Of a DNA stretch of 64,000 nucleotides, positions 44,517 to 53,874 are shown in pieces; the first letter of the stretch is position 1; each line of letters opens with the position of its first letter. This DNA comes from Kiritimatiellota bacterium B12222 (GTDB lineage Bacteria > Verrucomicrobiota > Kiritimatiellia > SS1-B-03-39 > UBA6053). Position numbers and translations under genes: made by a program. Location of the stretch: the NCBI GenBank assembly GCA_029719485.1, contig CP120722.1:3844001-3908000 (forward strand), written 5' to 3'. Under the pieces are notes generated by a model. That model did not search any database and was not told where the DNA came from. It worked only from the letters and a program-made list of their open reading frames with translations.

Positions 44517-47500
44517 TGAAAAAACGCCCCAAAACTTTTCGACGCTTCCTTCGCAATCTCTTGCTCGGACTCCTGCTCATCATCGGGGGAACATTTGCCC
44601 TGCTCCATACCCCTATGCTGCAAGATGCGATCAGCGATTTCCTGTCTGCCAAACTCAGTAACGAAGAAAGAACCATCGCACTCTCAGGATTGCGGGCACG
44701 TTGGCCTTTTCAAGTAAACCTGGCTTCCGTCCGCATTTCGGATCCTGAGGGTCTCTGGCTTGAAACCAAAGATCTTTCGCTACACTGGCACTACCGCAAT
44801 CATTCTTTTGATGTCACCACCCTGAATATAGACCAGGTAAATCTGTACCGACGGCCCATGCCATCTGAAACCAGCAGGCCCGCCTCTGTTTTCGAGCCTC
44901 TTCCCTTTGGTTTCGACATTCCCGACGCGAACATCCAGAGACTCATGATCGCCACTCCCGTGATCGGCAAAGAAATTCAGGGCTCTCTGAACGCCCACGC
45001 AACCATGGCGCCCGACAGCACTGAAATCACCTTCGGAGTAAAGCTGAACGAAGATTTTTTTGAAATAGAGCTACAAAGTGGTTTTGAGTTAAACCAAGGC
45101 CTTTTAAAGACGATCGTCTCTGTTGCCGGAGACCAGAACCATCAGCTCGATCTGGTCTGGCAATCGCCACAACTTCTCATCGATGTGGACAGCCCGGACT
45201 TTCCGTTGTTGCTCGATAACATCAGACCCTATTTGGTCTCCCTTCCTGCGGCCATCGCCGGCCTGAACTATCTGCCCCCGGCACAAAGCGAAAAGCTACC
45301 TGCAAAAATCCAGGGAGACCTTAGCTTCCTGCCCGATCAGCTTGTAGCGGCCTTCCACATGCAGCTCGATAGTGCCCAGCTACAAAGCGAGTTTGCATAT
45401 CACTCAGCCGAAAAAGAGTTCATCCTCAGCGCTGCCGTGGAGGCCTCTCAGTTTGAACCCATTTGCGCCTACATGAAGCTCCCATTTGCTGGCGTAGGCA
45501 CGGGAACCTTTTCCATGCGCTATCAAGCAGGACTCCAAGAGCTCCAAACCGACCTACGCCTCAGCCAAGTGAGCATGGGAACCTTTTCACTGGGTCAAAC
45601 CACCGCCAGCATGGCCTTGGCTTCAGAAGGTTATCAAATCGATCTGCAAACCGAACGGAAGACCGACACCGACCTCCAAACCCTCCACAGCAGTGTACTG
45701 CTTTCGACCAGCAATCAAGGCATTTCCATACAGGCCCAAGAGATCGAGGCAAAGGCCGGCCCCTTCGCCTTAAGCTTGAGTGCCCCCACCCTGCTCAGCC
45801 TTCAAAAAGGGAATATTGAACTGGCCACCACTCAACTCACATTGAATCAGTTGCCTTTTCAAACCCAGCTCAGTTGGAAGGACGAAATTCTGGATCTAAG
45901 CGTTGAAGTTCCCGAACTCGATATTGCCGACTTCCCTCACCCTGAACGCATCGCCGCTAAAGGAACCCTGTCAGGAGCACTCGTCATCCAAGGTGCCCTC
46001 TCCGCTCCAAATGCCCGTCTGAACCTTGCCTTCAATGAACTGGAAGGTTCCTATGGATCCTTCACCCCCGTGATCAACATCAAGGGTGGACTCACAGCCG
46101 CGTGGAGTCCCACCGGACTTCAGCTTAGTGCAAACATGGAGGACAAACGGGAAAACAAAGTAAGCGCCACCCTCACCTCTACAGCCTCCTGGAGCCTGCG
46201 CCCTTTCGCTTACGAAATAACCACGGCCGATATCGACGCCCAAGTCAAAGGATCAATCGATCTCAGCTTGCTCAATCAGTTTTCATTCCTGGGCGAACAG
46301 AACATTAATGGCGACCTCCGAAGCGATATTCAGTTCCAACGTCAACAAGGCGCCCTCAACCTCACGGGAAACATCACCCTCGACGAGGGACGCTACGAAC
46401 ATTATAAACTGGGTACCCAATTGAGCAAAATTACAGTTGAGCTTCACTTGCACGATCAACAAATCGAAATCACCCAAGCCAGTGCACTTACCCCCGGCAA
46501 AGGAAAAATAAATGCCACAGGTTCCTGGCAGTTAAATAGCATTCCCGGCCATGGCGAATTATCCATCAACCTCAACAATGCCCGCGTGTTACATTTAGAC
46601 CCTGTGCAAGCCGCTTTATCGGGATCCCTTTCTCTGTCACGAAAAGAGGACAGGCCCTTCACCTTGGATGGCAGACTCGTATTGGAAGATACCCTCTTCG
46701 ACATGGACCGTTTGCCTAAACCTGTCCCAGCCCCTCTCCCCTTTAAAATCAAAGGCCAGGAAATCGTTTCCGTAGAAGCACCCAAAGCCAAAGCCCAAAA
46801 AACACCCCAAACCCCTGCACCACAAATCGCGGGAGAAATACGCTTGGACATTCCCGGACGTCTCACCGTCGAAGGCGCAAACCTCTATTCTACCTGGGAA
46901 GGACAATTCAAAATCGCACTCAAAGAAGGTGATGTCCTTCTCACAGGAAAATTAGAACCGCGTCGAGGGACCGTTCATTTCTTTGGACGCTCCTTTAGAC
47001 TCACAGACGGTACCGTACACTTTAACGATGAAATCGGCACCATTCCCATTCTCGATCTTGAAGCGCATTACAACCGGGCAGATATTGACGCCGTACTCAA
47101 AATCACCGGCCCTGCCAATCAACCCCGATTCCGATTATCGTCCAATCCACCTTTGCCCGAAGACGAAATTCTCTCTCAAATTTTGTTTGGCAAAAATATG
47201 GCCACCATCACCGGACTCCAAGCCTTGGAATTAGGATTTGCCCTCACCAGTATGATGGACAGCAAGGGCAGTGATTTGGATTTCATGGGCAAAGCCAAAG
47301 ATTTCCTGTCTGTAGATCAACTCGAACTTCGGGAAAGCGGAGATGCAGAAGGCTCAACCGAAATTGTAGCCGGACGCCAAATCAACAACCGCCTGTATCT
47401 AGAGTTCAACCAAAGTCTAAAAGAACCCGGAAGTAGCCTCACCCTCGAATATGAAATCCGAAGAAACCTCTCCATCACCACCGAAACCGGCACCCATATC

Positions 47501-47539
47501 CTGCCGGGGATCGGGGTGAACTGGAAACGGGATTATTGA
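44516..47539 (+). CDS. tamB: Translocation and assembly module protein TamB
   Basis: A 1007-residue AsmA/TamB-like protein with an N-terminal membrane anchor (FLRNLLLGLLLIIGGTFALL). The long middle is made of repeated beta strands that should form the hydrophobic groove spanning the periplasm. The conserved C-terminal domain is plain: PLPEDEILSQILFGKNMATI, TGLQALELGFALTSMM and a final GIGVNWKRDY. It is shorter than E. coli TamB (about 1260) but acceptable. It is coupled to tamA through TAATG. Confidence 0.92.
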   Translation: MKKRPKTFRRFLRNLLLGLLLIIGGTFALLHTPMLQDAISDFLSAKLSNEERTIALSGLRARWPFQVNLASVRISDPEGLWLETKDLSLHWHYRNHSFDVTTLNIDQVNLYRRPMPSETSRPASVFEPLPFGFDIPDANIQRLMIATPVIGKEIQGSLNAHATMAPDSTEITFGVKLNEDFFEIELQSGFELNQGLLKTIVSVAGDQNHQLDLVWQSPQLLIDVDSPDFPLLLDNIRPYLVSLPAAIAGLNYLPPAQSEKLPAKIQGDLSFLPDQLVAAFHMQLDSAQLQSEFAYHSAEKEFILSAAVEASQFEPICAYMKLPFAGVGTGTFSMRYQAGLQELQTDLRLSQVSMGTFSLGQTTASMALASEGYQIDLQTERKTDTDLQTLHSSVLLSTSNQGISIQAQEIEAKAGPFALSLSAPTLLSLQKGNIELATTQLTLNQLPFQTQLSWKDEILDLSVEVPELDIADFPHPERIAAKGTLSGALVIQGALSAPNARLNLAFNELEGSYGSFTPVINIKGGLTAAWSPTGLQLSANMEDKRENKVSATLTSTASWSLRPFAYEITTADIDAQVKGSIDLSLLNQFSFLGEQNINGDLRSDIQFQRQQGALNLTGNITLDEGRYEHYKLGTQLSKITVELHLHDQQIEITQASALTPGKGKINATGSWQLNSIPGHGELSINLNNARVLHLDPVQAALSGSLSLSRKEDRPFTLDGRLVLEDTLFDMDRLPKPVPAPLPFKIKGQEIVSVEAPKAKAQKTPQTPAPQIAGEIRLDIPGRLTVEGANLYSTWEGQFKIALKEGDVLLTGKLEPRRGTVHFFGRSFRLTDGTVHFNDEIGTIPILDLEAHYNRADIDAVLKITGPANQPRFRLSSNPPLPEDEILSQILFGKNMATITGLQALELGFALTSMMDSKGSDLDFMGKAKDFLSVDQLELRESGDAEGSTEIVAGRQINNRLYLEFNQSLKEPGSSLTLEYEIRRNLSITTETGTHILPGIGVNWKRDY

Positions 47540-47569
47540 GTCGGCTTTACCCCTACGGGTGTTTGAAGG

Positions 47570-48931
47570 TCAAATGCCGTCAAATACAAAAGTGGAAATC
47601 GAGCGACGGGGAAGCTGAGCCGTTTTGCGTTCACCATTCAAGACAATCTCGATATCCCATTCGGTTTCAGTGACATTTAAAGCCACCATCACCACTTGTC
47701 CGTCCGGATTTACAAATGCCGCGCTTTCTAAATCATCCCGGGTATTGGCGCACAGAATACGTTGGGCTCCGGGTTTAATGAAACGGGCAAAGTGGCCAAT
47801 GCTGTAGTAGGAACTTTGAAAGAGCACTTTGTCGTTAATGGTATCGGCGATGATGGGGGCACTACAGAAATTACCCACATGATTAGGTCCTCCTTTTTCG
47901 TCGAGGATCAAATTCCAATCCACCCAGCCCGCGGTCCAACGGTTAAGGTCGCGAATCATGGATCGGGCATAGCGTTCCCCTGTTTCCCATGACCCGAGAT
48001 GAGGACCGCCTTCCTGACAACCCTCCGTGAACAACAATTGCTTGTCCGGCCAAGCATCATGCACCAAATTTAAATGCTCAAATTTCTCCTGCGCATACCA
48101 ATGAAATCCAGCGCCCCAAATATACTTTGAAGCCTCCGGATCACTGTAAGCCACATGAGCACGATGAACCAACATATCACGGTTATGATCCCAAATGATC
48201 ACCTTGATATGAGACAAACCTTCACGTTCCAACGTGGGACCCAAATAGTCCCGCACAAAATCCTTTTCCTCTTCAGCCGTGTAGATGCATGAATCCCAGG
48301 TTTGTTTTGCCGCAGGTTCATTCTGAACCGTAAGCCCCCAAACAGGAATACCTTCGGCTTCCAGCTCACGAATAAAGCGCACATAATAATCGGCCCAGGT
48401 TTGTTGGTACTCAGCTTTCAGTTTTCCGCCCAAATTCATCATGCCCGTATCTTTCATCCATGCCGGAGGACTCCAGGGGGAAATAAATAATTTGATGGGC
48501 TGCTTCGCCAAGGCATAAGCGTCCTTGATCATGGGGAGTAACGCTTCCTGCTCCCGATCGAGATTAAAGGTCGAAAGCGCGGTGTCGCCGGGGGTGTCAC
48601 AACAGGCATAATTGCCGGTGGAAAAGTCGCAACTGTTCATGTGCGTCCGACAAAGCGTATAGCCATGCCCCTCTTCCGGATCAAAGTAGGCTTTGAGAAT
48701 GAGCTCCCGATTGCTCGCACTCATTTTATTGAGCGTAACCGCGGCAGATTCTGTAAACGCCCCCCCAAAACCTTCAATGCTTTGAAAGCGCTGATCGGAT
48801 GAAACCAGGACCGAGGTTAACTCGCGGGCCCCGGGAAGCGGACGTGGAATTTCAGCCAAAGGACGGGGAGCCAAACGCTCCCCATTGTCACGGGCCGTAA
48901 CGTATTGTGTATGATTATGTGTTTGCTTCAT
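47570..48931 (-). CDS. Glycoside hydrolase family 30 enzyme
   Basis: A 453-residue GH30 protein, related to glucosylceramidase and beta-1,6-glucanase. RFQSIEGFGGAFTESAAVTL opens the barrel. FISPWSPPAWMKDTGMM is the strand-4 region, WGLTVQNEPAAKQTW holds the acid/base Glu, and KQLLFTEGCQEGG the nucleophile Glu. The beta-sandwich follows with IKPGAQRILCAN. There is no signal peptide, so it acts inside the cell. The PEP-CTERM gene ends 15 bases upstream, and a NahK-like sugar kinase is further upstream on the same strand, suggesting oligosaccharide use. Confidence 0.92.
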   Translation of the reverse strand: MKQTHNHTQYVTARDNGERLAPRPLAEIPRPLPGARELTSVLVSSDQRFQSIEGFGGAFTESAAVTLNKMSASNRELILKAYFDPEEGHGYTLCRTHMNSCDFSTGNYACCDTPGDTALSTFNLDREQEALLPMIKDAYALAKQPIKLFISPWSPPAWMKDTGMMNLGGKLKAEYQQTWADYYVRFIRELEAEGIPVWGLTVQNEPAAKQTWDSCIYTAEEEKDFVRDYLGPTLEREGLSHIKVIIWDHNRDMLVHRAHVAYSDPEASKYIWGAGFHWYAQEKFEHLNLVHDAWPDKQLLFTEGCQEGGPHLGSWETGERYARSMIRDLNRWTAGWVDWNLILDEKGGPNHVGNFCSAPIIADTINDKVLFQSSYYSIGHFARFIKPGAQRILCANTRDDLESAAFVNPDGQVVMVALNVTETEWDIEIVLNGERKTAQLPRRSISTFVFDGI

Positions 48932-48946
48932 ATGGTCTTTTACTGA

Positions 48947-49705
48947 TTAGCGACGACGTCTAAGCAACCCTATCAGACCCGAGAACCCGATGAGCATCAG
49001 ACTTATGGAGCCTGGTTCTGGAATGGCATACGTTAAGGCCAATCCCGTTTCTGCGTTAAACTCGGTGAAAAAATCCACAACGCCCAATCCTGCGTTTGGA
49101 CTTATGGCAAAAGTGACGTTATTATTGGTATCATTATTAATAAAATCAAGAGCTGCGCCACTGAAGGTAACCGAATAGACCTGTTTATTTCCCTGAATAG
49201 AAGATGTCACACTTGTCCCCAAAGTGCCGAGGGAAACGGTATCAGATGCATTCATCCCGATGTTATCACCTACAAAAGCAGGGGCGGTACCTGAGACATC
49301 ATAGGTGGAGTTCCCAGGCGCATTGGCATACGTAATCGTTCCCTCATCGAAATCCTCATTAGTTACGCCATCCTTAATTCCATAAAGGATGGCATTTTCC
49401 GCTACATCTGCAGCACCATTCGCCCAGAAAGAAATGGTAGCACTGGTAACCGTGGCCGAATCCGGCAGGGTAGAGATGTCGAAACTCCGATAAGTCTTAT
49501 AAAGAAAATTCTGGGAATTTCCTCGAATACCAAGACTGCTTTGTACGATGTCAATATATCCTGCATTATTTTCACCCGCCAACACAGAATTGGCTTGGTC
49601 AAAATCAAAGACAATCGAATCCGCATGTGCGGGGAGAGAGATCAGTACAAATAGACTGATAAGCGGGATGATTACTTTCATATTTTTGTCTTTCTGGATC
49701 TTCAT
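48947..49705 (-). CDS. PEP-CTERM sorting domain protein
   Basis: A secreted protein of about 252 residues. After a signal peptide (VIIPLISLFVLISLPAHA) the body has a beta-rich repeat-like domain (SFDISTLPDSATVTSATISF) of the kind called DNRLRE. It ends with the sorting tag IPEPGSISLMLIGFSGLIGL followed by four Arg. Such proteins are handled by an exosortase, often in bacteria that make exopolysaccharide. No exosortase lies in the window. The start at 49705 follows GGAG by six bases; ATGs at 49717 and 49681 are alternatives. It is followed closely by the GH30 gene. Confidence 0.9.
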   Translation of the reverse strand: MKIQKDKNMKVIIPLISLFVLISLPAHADSIVFDFDQANSVLAGENNAGYIDIVQSSLGIRGNSQNFLYKTYRSFDISTLPDSATVTSATISFWANGAADVAENAILYGIKDGVTNEDFDEGTITYANAPGNSTYDVSGTAPAFVGDNIGMNASDTVSLGTLGTSVTSSIQGNKQVYSVTFSGAALDFINNDTNNNVTFAISPNAGLGVVDFFTEFNAETGLALTYAIPEPGSISLMLIGFSGLIGLLRRRR

Positions 49706-49851
49706 AACATTCTCCATAATATTTATTGTTTAAAGAATGAAAGCATATTTTCATAAAGGTTCAAGCAGAAATAACTAAAAATCCTTTAGCGAACAAGATC
49801 ATGGAGGGTTTGGGTGCGTCATCTCTCGGAAACTCCGGCGCACAGCTCGGT

Positions 49852-50937
49852 TCAACAGCGGTCAGCAACCAACTCTGTCAGCTCTTTTTCCAAACGGAGT
49901 ATCCCCTCCGCCCGTCTAAATTGCGCACGGCAACGTTGCAAATTATGCTGGGGATGAGCCACTTTGAAATAGCGGTCTCCCTCCAGATAATCCTTTAAAA
50001 AACGCATGCCTAATTCAAAAGAAATCAATGCTCCCGCTTGAGGCAATAATGCACATTCCTGCGAGCTGATAAAGCTCCCGGCCTCCTGCATAAATCCATC
50101 GACCAAAGCGGTAAACAGATCCATCTCAATCGTGATCTTATCCACATCCGCTTCGTCTTCATCCGCCAAACTGGTGGCCGTTCGCACCAAATCACCAAAG
50201 TCATACAGCAAAGATCCCGGCATCACCGTATCCAAATCAATCACACAAATGCCTTCACCACTTTCCTCATCAAACAACACGTTATTAATTTTCGTATCGT
50301 TATGGGTCACCCGCACTGGTAACTCCCCCGCCTCTAAACGCGGTGCCACCAAATGCGCCAAGCTGCGATGCCGATGCACAAACTCCATTTCGGCTTTCAC
50401 CTGCGACGCCCTGCCCGACTCATTTAAGTCAAAACTCTGCTCCAAGGCCTCTAAACGGGAAGGCGTATGGTGAAATCCGGGAATGGTCTCAATCAATTCA
50501 CCCGGCAAATCCGACATTTGCGCTTGGAAGGCGCCAAAGGCCCGGGCCGCTTCAAAGACCTGACGCGCATTGTCTACCACATCAATACTCACCATCCCCG
50601 GAATATACTGAAATGCCCGCCAATAATTTCCCGCTTGATCCACGCAGAAATCATCTCCCTCCGTGCTTTGAATCATACGTAAGGATCGACGCGCTTGATC
50701 ACTCACTTGAGCCTGTCTCAACTTCAGCTGTTGATGATCCGTCACGTGACGTATATTCCTCATCATCCCCGGAACATCGTGAAACACCACCTGATTGACT
50801 CGTTGCACCACAAAAGGATCTTGCGCATGCATTGAAACCAAATAGGTGTCATTAATGTGCCCCCGCCCTAGGGAAAACACGGTATTCAGGTTATCAATAT
50901 TCGTAAATTGTGCGAGAACGTGATCAGGAGGAGACAT
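49852..50937 (-). CDS. NahK-like sugar kinase (aminoglycoside phosphotransferase fold)
   Basis: A 361-residue kinase of the phosphotransferase superfamily. FSLGRGHINDTYLVSM is the N-lobe start, VTHNDTKINNVLFDEESG the catalytic loop with Asp and Asn, and VIDLDTVMPGSLLYDFGDL the metal site, a form typical of N-acetylhexosamine 1-kinase. That enzyme makes GlcNAc/GalNAc 1-phosphate for salvage into UDP sugars. The substrate here is inferred from motif likeness only; other sugars or choline-like substrates remain possible. Confidence 0.8.
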   Translation of the reverse strand: MSPPDHVLAQFTNIDNLNTVFSLGRGHINDTYLVSMHAQDPFVVQRVNQVVFHDVPGMMRNIRHVTDHQQLKLRQAQVSDQARRSLRMIQSTEGDDFCVDQAGNYWRAFQYIPGMVSIDVVDNARQVFEAARAFGAFQAQMSDLPGELIETIPGFHHTPSRLEALEQSFDLNESGRASQVKAEMEFVHRHRSLAHLVAPRLEAGELPVRVTHNDTKINNVLFDEESGEGICVIDLDTVMPGSLLYDFGDLVRTATSLADEDEADVDKITIEMDLFTALVDGFMQEAGSFISSQECALLPQAGALISFELGMRFLKDYLEGDRYFKVAHPQHNLQRCRAQFRRAEGILRLEKELTELVADRC

Positions 50938-50987
50938 GCGGAGGGTGATTATCTAACTCCATCCCTATTTGCAATCAGCAGATGCGC

Positions 50988-51662
50988 TTAAACCTCTCCA
51001 ATCGAAATGGGCTCTCCCAGAAATTTAGGTCCACGACGCAACACATACAGATCCAACATCATTTTAAACCGCGCCAAATATTCACGTACATGCGTTTTGA
51101 GCCCTCCCCGACCTTCCACATCTTGAGCCGCCACCCCTACCACATCCAATCCTTTGGCCTGCGCAATGAAAAGCGCACGTCGCACATGGAAGTCTTGCGA
51201 TACCACAATGAAGCTTTCCTGACCAAAGACTTTAGAGGCTCGCAGCACTGAATCCAAGGTTCGAAAACCGGCATAATCCAACACAATACGGTCTTCTGGC
51301 ACCCCTCTCTCCATAAGGGCCTGTTGCATATCCGAGGCTTCATCATAGGATTTCCGAGAGTTATCCCCACTCACCAAAACATACTGAATCTTACCCGCCT
51401 CGTACAAAGCCACACTTTCACGAATCCTGTAGGTGAAAAACAGATTCTCCCGTCCATGAGCAAGCATACGCCGGCAACCCAAGACCAAACCCACCTTGTG
51501 AGCCGGCACCGTGTCGACCGTATGAACGGCCGTGGCCGTTTTTTGATCCACAAGGACATACGAGCTCACCACGGCTCCCAGCAACAACAAGCAAAAGAAA
51601 CTGAATATCAAAAAGAGCGTCATTATTTTTTTCTGCACAGGAAATCGTTTAAATACATTCAC
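50988..51662 (-). CDS. SanA/ElyC-type DUF218 membrane protein
   Basis: A 224-residue protein with one N-terminal helix (MTLFLIFSFFCLLLLGAVVS) and a periplasmic DUF218 domain: KVGLVLGCRRMLAHGRENLF, RIRESVALYEAGKIQYVLVS and GDNSRKSYDEASDMQQAL, then FIVVSQDFHVRRALFIAQ. E. coli SanA affects envelope permeability to vancomycin; the chemistry is unknown. It lies 50 bases upstream of the NahK-like gene on the same strand. Confidence 0.88.
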   Translation of the reverse strand: MNVFKRFPVQKKIMTLFLIFSFFCLLLLGAVVSSYVLVDQKTATAVHTVDTVPAHKVGLVLGCRRMLAHGRENLFFTYRIRESVALYEAGKIQYVLVSGDNSRKSYDEASDMQQALMERGVPEDRIVLDYAGFRTLDSVLRASKVFGQESFIVVSQDFHVRRALFIAQAKGLDVVGVAAQDVEGRGGLKTHVREYLARFKMMLDLYVLRRGPKFLGEPISIGEV

Positions 51663-51862
51663 ATGAGCAACAATGGGGATAAATGTTCAAAAGGGGAATC
51701 AGGCATACAAAAGAGATAGATCAGAACTTAGAGCATTCCTGTAAAATTAACAGCAAAGATGTTCGGCCCCTCTTTCCCCAATAGTCGTTGCTCTACTCAG
51801 GTAAGCGGAGGAGTGGCGAGGATTCGAAACCTACAATACTCAGGAATCCTTAGCGGCTTTGT

Positions 51863-52336
51863 CTAGCTTTGAGGGCTGAAAGCCTTTCTTAACAATACTT
51901 CCGCAGCCTCAGCCTCCATCCATACCGCAATCACATTAAACCCAATCCGATGAGAATTCCCCACAATAAGAATCACGTCTCCTTGGCTGAGCGTCGCCGC
52001 CTTGCGATCAATGGTATATCCAATCATCATCTCTTCCCTCGCCTTTCCTCTCAATACTTTGAGGATTTTAACATGCTGCCGATAGCGCACCCGGGGAATA
52101 TGGTCTCGATGAAGTTCCGCAGCGGGATCGATCACCTCGACCACGTAAAGTTGATGACAACCCATATACATCGCATGATTCCGCTTCCATTCCCCATCCT
52201 TCCACCGCTCGTCAGTCAACGCATGCAATTGATCCATGAGTGAGCGTTCATCGTACACGTCCTCTCCACGCCCCGTGCAGGGGACAAGGCTAAGCCAGCC
52301 GACAAGTAACAGGACGATATTCAACAATGGCTTCAT
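51863..52336 (-). CDS. Small secreted protein of unknown function
   Basis: A 157-residue protein with a signal sequence (LLNIVLLLVGWLSLVPCTG); a Cys near residue 20 lacks the full lipobox. The mature part has YMGCHQLYVVEVIDPAAE, VKILKVLRGKAREEMMIGY and ILIVGNSHRIGFNVIAVW, suggesting a small beta-barrel fold. I do not recognise a family. It is the first gene on the minus strand after the divergent ffh. Confidence 0.68.
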   Translation of the reverse strand: MKPLLNIVLLLVGWLSLVPCTGRGEDVYDERSLMDQLHALTDERWKDGEWKRNHAMYMGCHQLYVVEVIDPAAELHRDHIPRVRYRQHVKILKVLRGKAREEMMIGYTIDRKAATLSQGDVILIVGNSHRIGFNVIAVWMEAEAAEVLLRKAFSPQS

Positions 52337-52534
52337 ACCCCCCGTTAATCAGGTCGCTATAAAAATCAAAAGAATCCCAACTAAAAAGTGCGCATGAGCG
52401 ATCTCGCCCTATGAAATTCCATGTAAAAACAACTACATTCCCCTCATCCACCCCCTTCATTTCCCCAAACTTCCTCATAATCTCCCCAAGATCGTGCTTG
52501 AACCCCCGCCTCTCTACAGGCAAAAGGCAGTCCT

Positions 52535-53872
52535 ATGTTTGATCAACTGACCCACTCTCTACAAACCACCTTTAAAAACCTGCGCGGACAGGGCAAACTG
52601 ACGGAAGAAAACATTCAGGAAGCCCTGCGTGAAGTCCGCATGGCCTTGCTCGAAGCGGATGTCCATTTTCAGGTCGTCAAAACCTTTGTCAAAAATGTGC
52701 GCGAAAAGGTCATGGGCGAAGACGTGCTCAACAGCGTCTCCCCCGGTCAGCAGTTCATTAAATTTGTCCATGATGAAATGGAACGTCTGCTGGGAGACAA
52801 ACAAGCCCAATTTATCCAGTCCAGTCACACCCAATCCATCGTCATGCTGGGTCTGCACGGGGTGGGTAAAACCACTACCACCGGTAAACTGGCCCGCCGG
52901 TTTAAAGGCGAGAAAAAGAAAGTATTGGTGGTCGGATGCGATATTCGTCGGCCCGCCGCTGTAGATCAATTGCGCGTGTTGGCCGAACAGGCCGGCGTGG
53001 ATATGTTAGGTCCCATCCCGGGCGAAAGCGTAGCCGCGGTCGCACGTCGGGCCCGCACCCAAGCCGAAAACCTCAGCTATGACGTGGTCATTTATGATAC
53101 CGGTGGTCGTTTGCAAATCGACGACGAATTGGTAGCGGAAGTGGCCGAATTGGTTCGCGTTACCGATGCCCAAAATAAAATCCTGGTGATCGATGCCGCC
53201 ATGGGTCAAGAATCCGTCAGCGTGGCTGAAACCTTTAATGATCGTTGCGGATTGACCGGTCTGATCATGACCAAACTCGACGGTGACGCCCGGGGCGGTG
53301 CCGCCCTCTCCGTTCGCGAAGTCACCGGTTGTCCCATCCTCATGGTCGGTGTAGGTGAGCAACAGGCCGATCTACAGCCCTTTTATCCCGACCGGATGGC
53401 TGATCGAATTCTCGGTATGGGTGACGTCGTTTCTCTGGTAGAAAAAGCCCAACTTGCCGTCGATGAAGACGAAATGAAACGCATGGAAAAACGCATGTTC
53501 AGCGGTCAGCTGGACTTGAACGATTTCCTCAGCCAAATCCGACAAATGAAAAAATTGGGCTCCATGAGCCAGTTGATGGACATGATGCCCGGCATGCCGC
53601 AAATGGATGCCGCCAAAAAGGCCAAAGCCGCCGAAATGGGACAACGTCAGTCCCAAAAATTTGAATCCATTATCCTTTCGATGACCCCGCAGGAACGCAA
53701 ACGTCCTAAAATCATCAATGGCAAACGCCGTATTCGTATCGCCAAAGGTAGTGGCACCCGGGTGAAGGATGTGAACGATCTCATTAAACAATTTGCCCAA
53801 GCGCAAAAAATGACCAAAAAGCTAAAAAGCTTTAAGGGAAAAATGCCTCGCGGCATGATGCCCCGTATGTAG
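52535..53872 (+). CDS. ffh: Signal recognition particle protein
   Basis: Ffh binds signal peptides on the ribosome and hands them to FtsY. The N domain begins MFDQLTHSLQTTFKNLRGQG. The GTPase has GLHGVGKTTTTGKLARRF (P-loop), VVGCDIRRPAAVDQL, DTGGRLQIDDEL and MTKLDGDARGGAALS. The methionine-rich M domain is short, ending KSFKGKMPRGMMPRM. The third GTPase box reads DTGGR where most relatives have DTAGR. proB starts two bases after its stop. Confidence 0.96.
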   Translation: MFDQLTHSLQTTFKNLRGQGKLTEENIQEALREVRMALLEADVHFQVVKTFVKNVREKVMGEDVLNSVSPGQQFIKFVHDEMERLLGDKQAQFIQSSHTQSIVMLGLHGVGKTTTTGKLARRFKGEKKKVLVVGCDIRRPAAVDQLRVLAEQAGVDMLGPIPGESVAAVARRARTQAENLSYDVVIYDTGGRLQIDDELVAEVAELVRVTDAQNKILVIDAAMGQESVSVAETFNDRCGLTGLIMTKLDGDARGGAALSVREVTGCPILMVGVGEQQADLQPFYPDRMADRILGMGDVVSLVEKAQLAVDEDEMKRMEKRMFSGQLDLNDFLSQIRQMKKLGSMSQLMDMMPGMPQMDAAKKAKAAEMGQRQSQKFESIILSMTPQERKRPKIINGKRRIRIAKGSGTRVKDVNDLIKQFAQAQKMTKKLKSFKGKMPRGMMPRM

Positions 53873-53874
53873 CC

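Noticed and set aside
51805-51835. tRNA-like T-arm on the minus strand (TTCGAATC within a short G/C context)
   Set aside because: The stem around the T-loop does not pair properly and no acceptor, D-arm or anticodon arm can be drawn; at most a degenerate 3' fragment.
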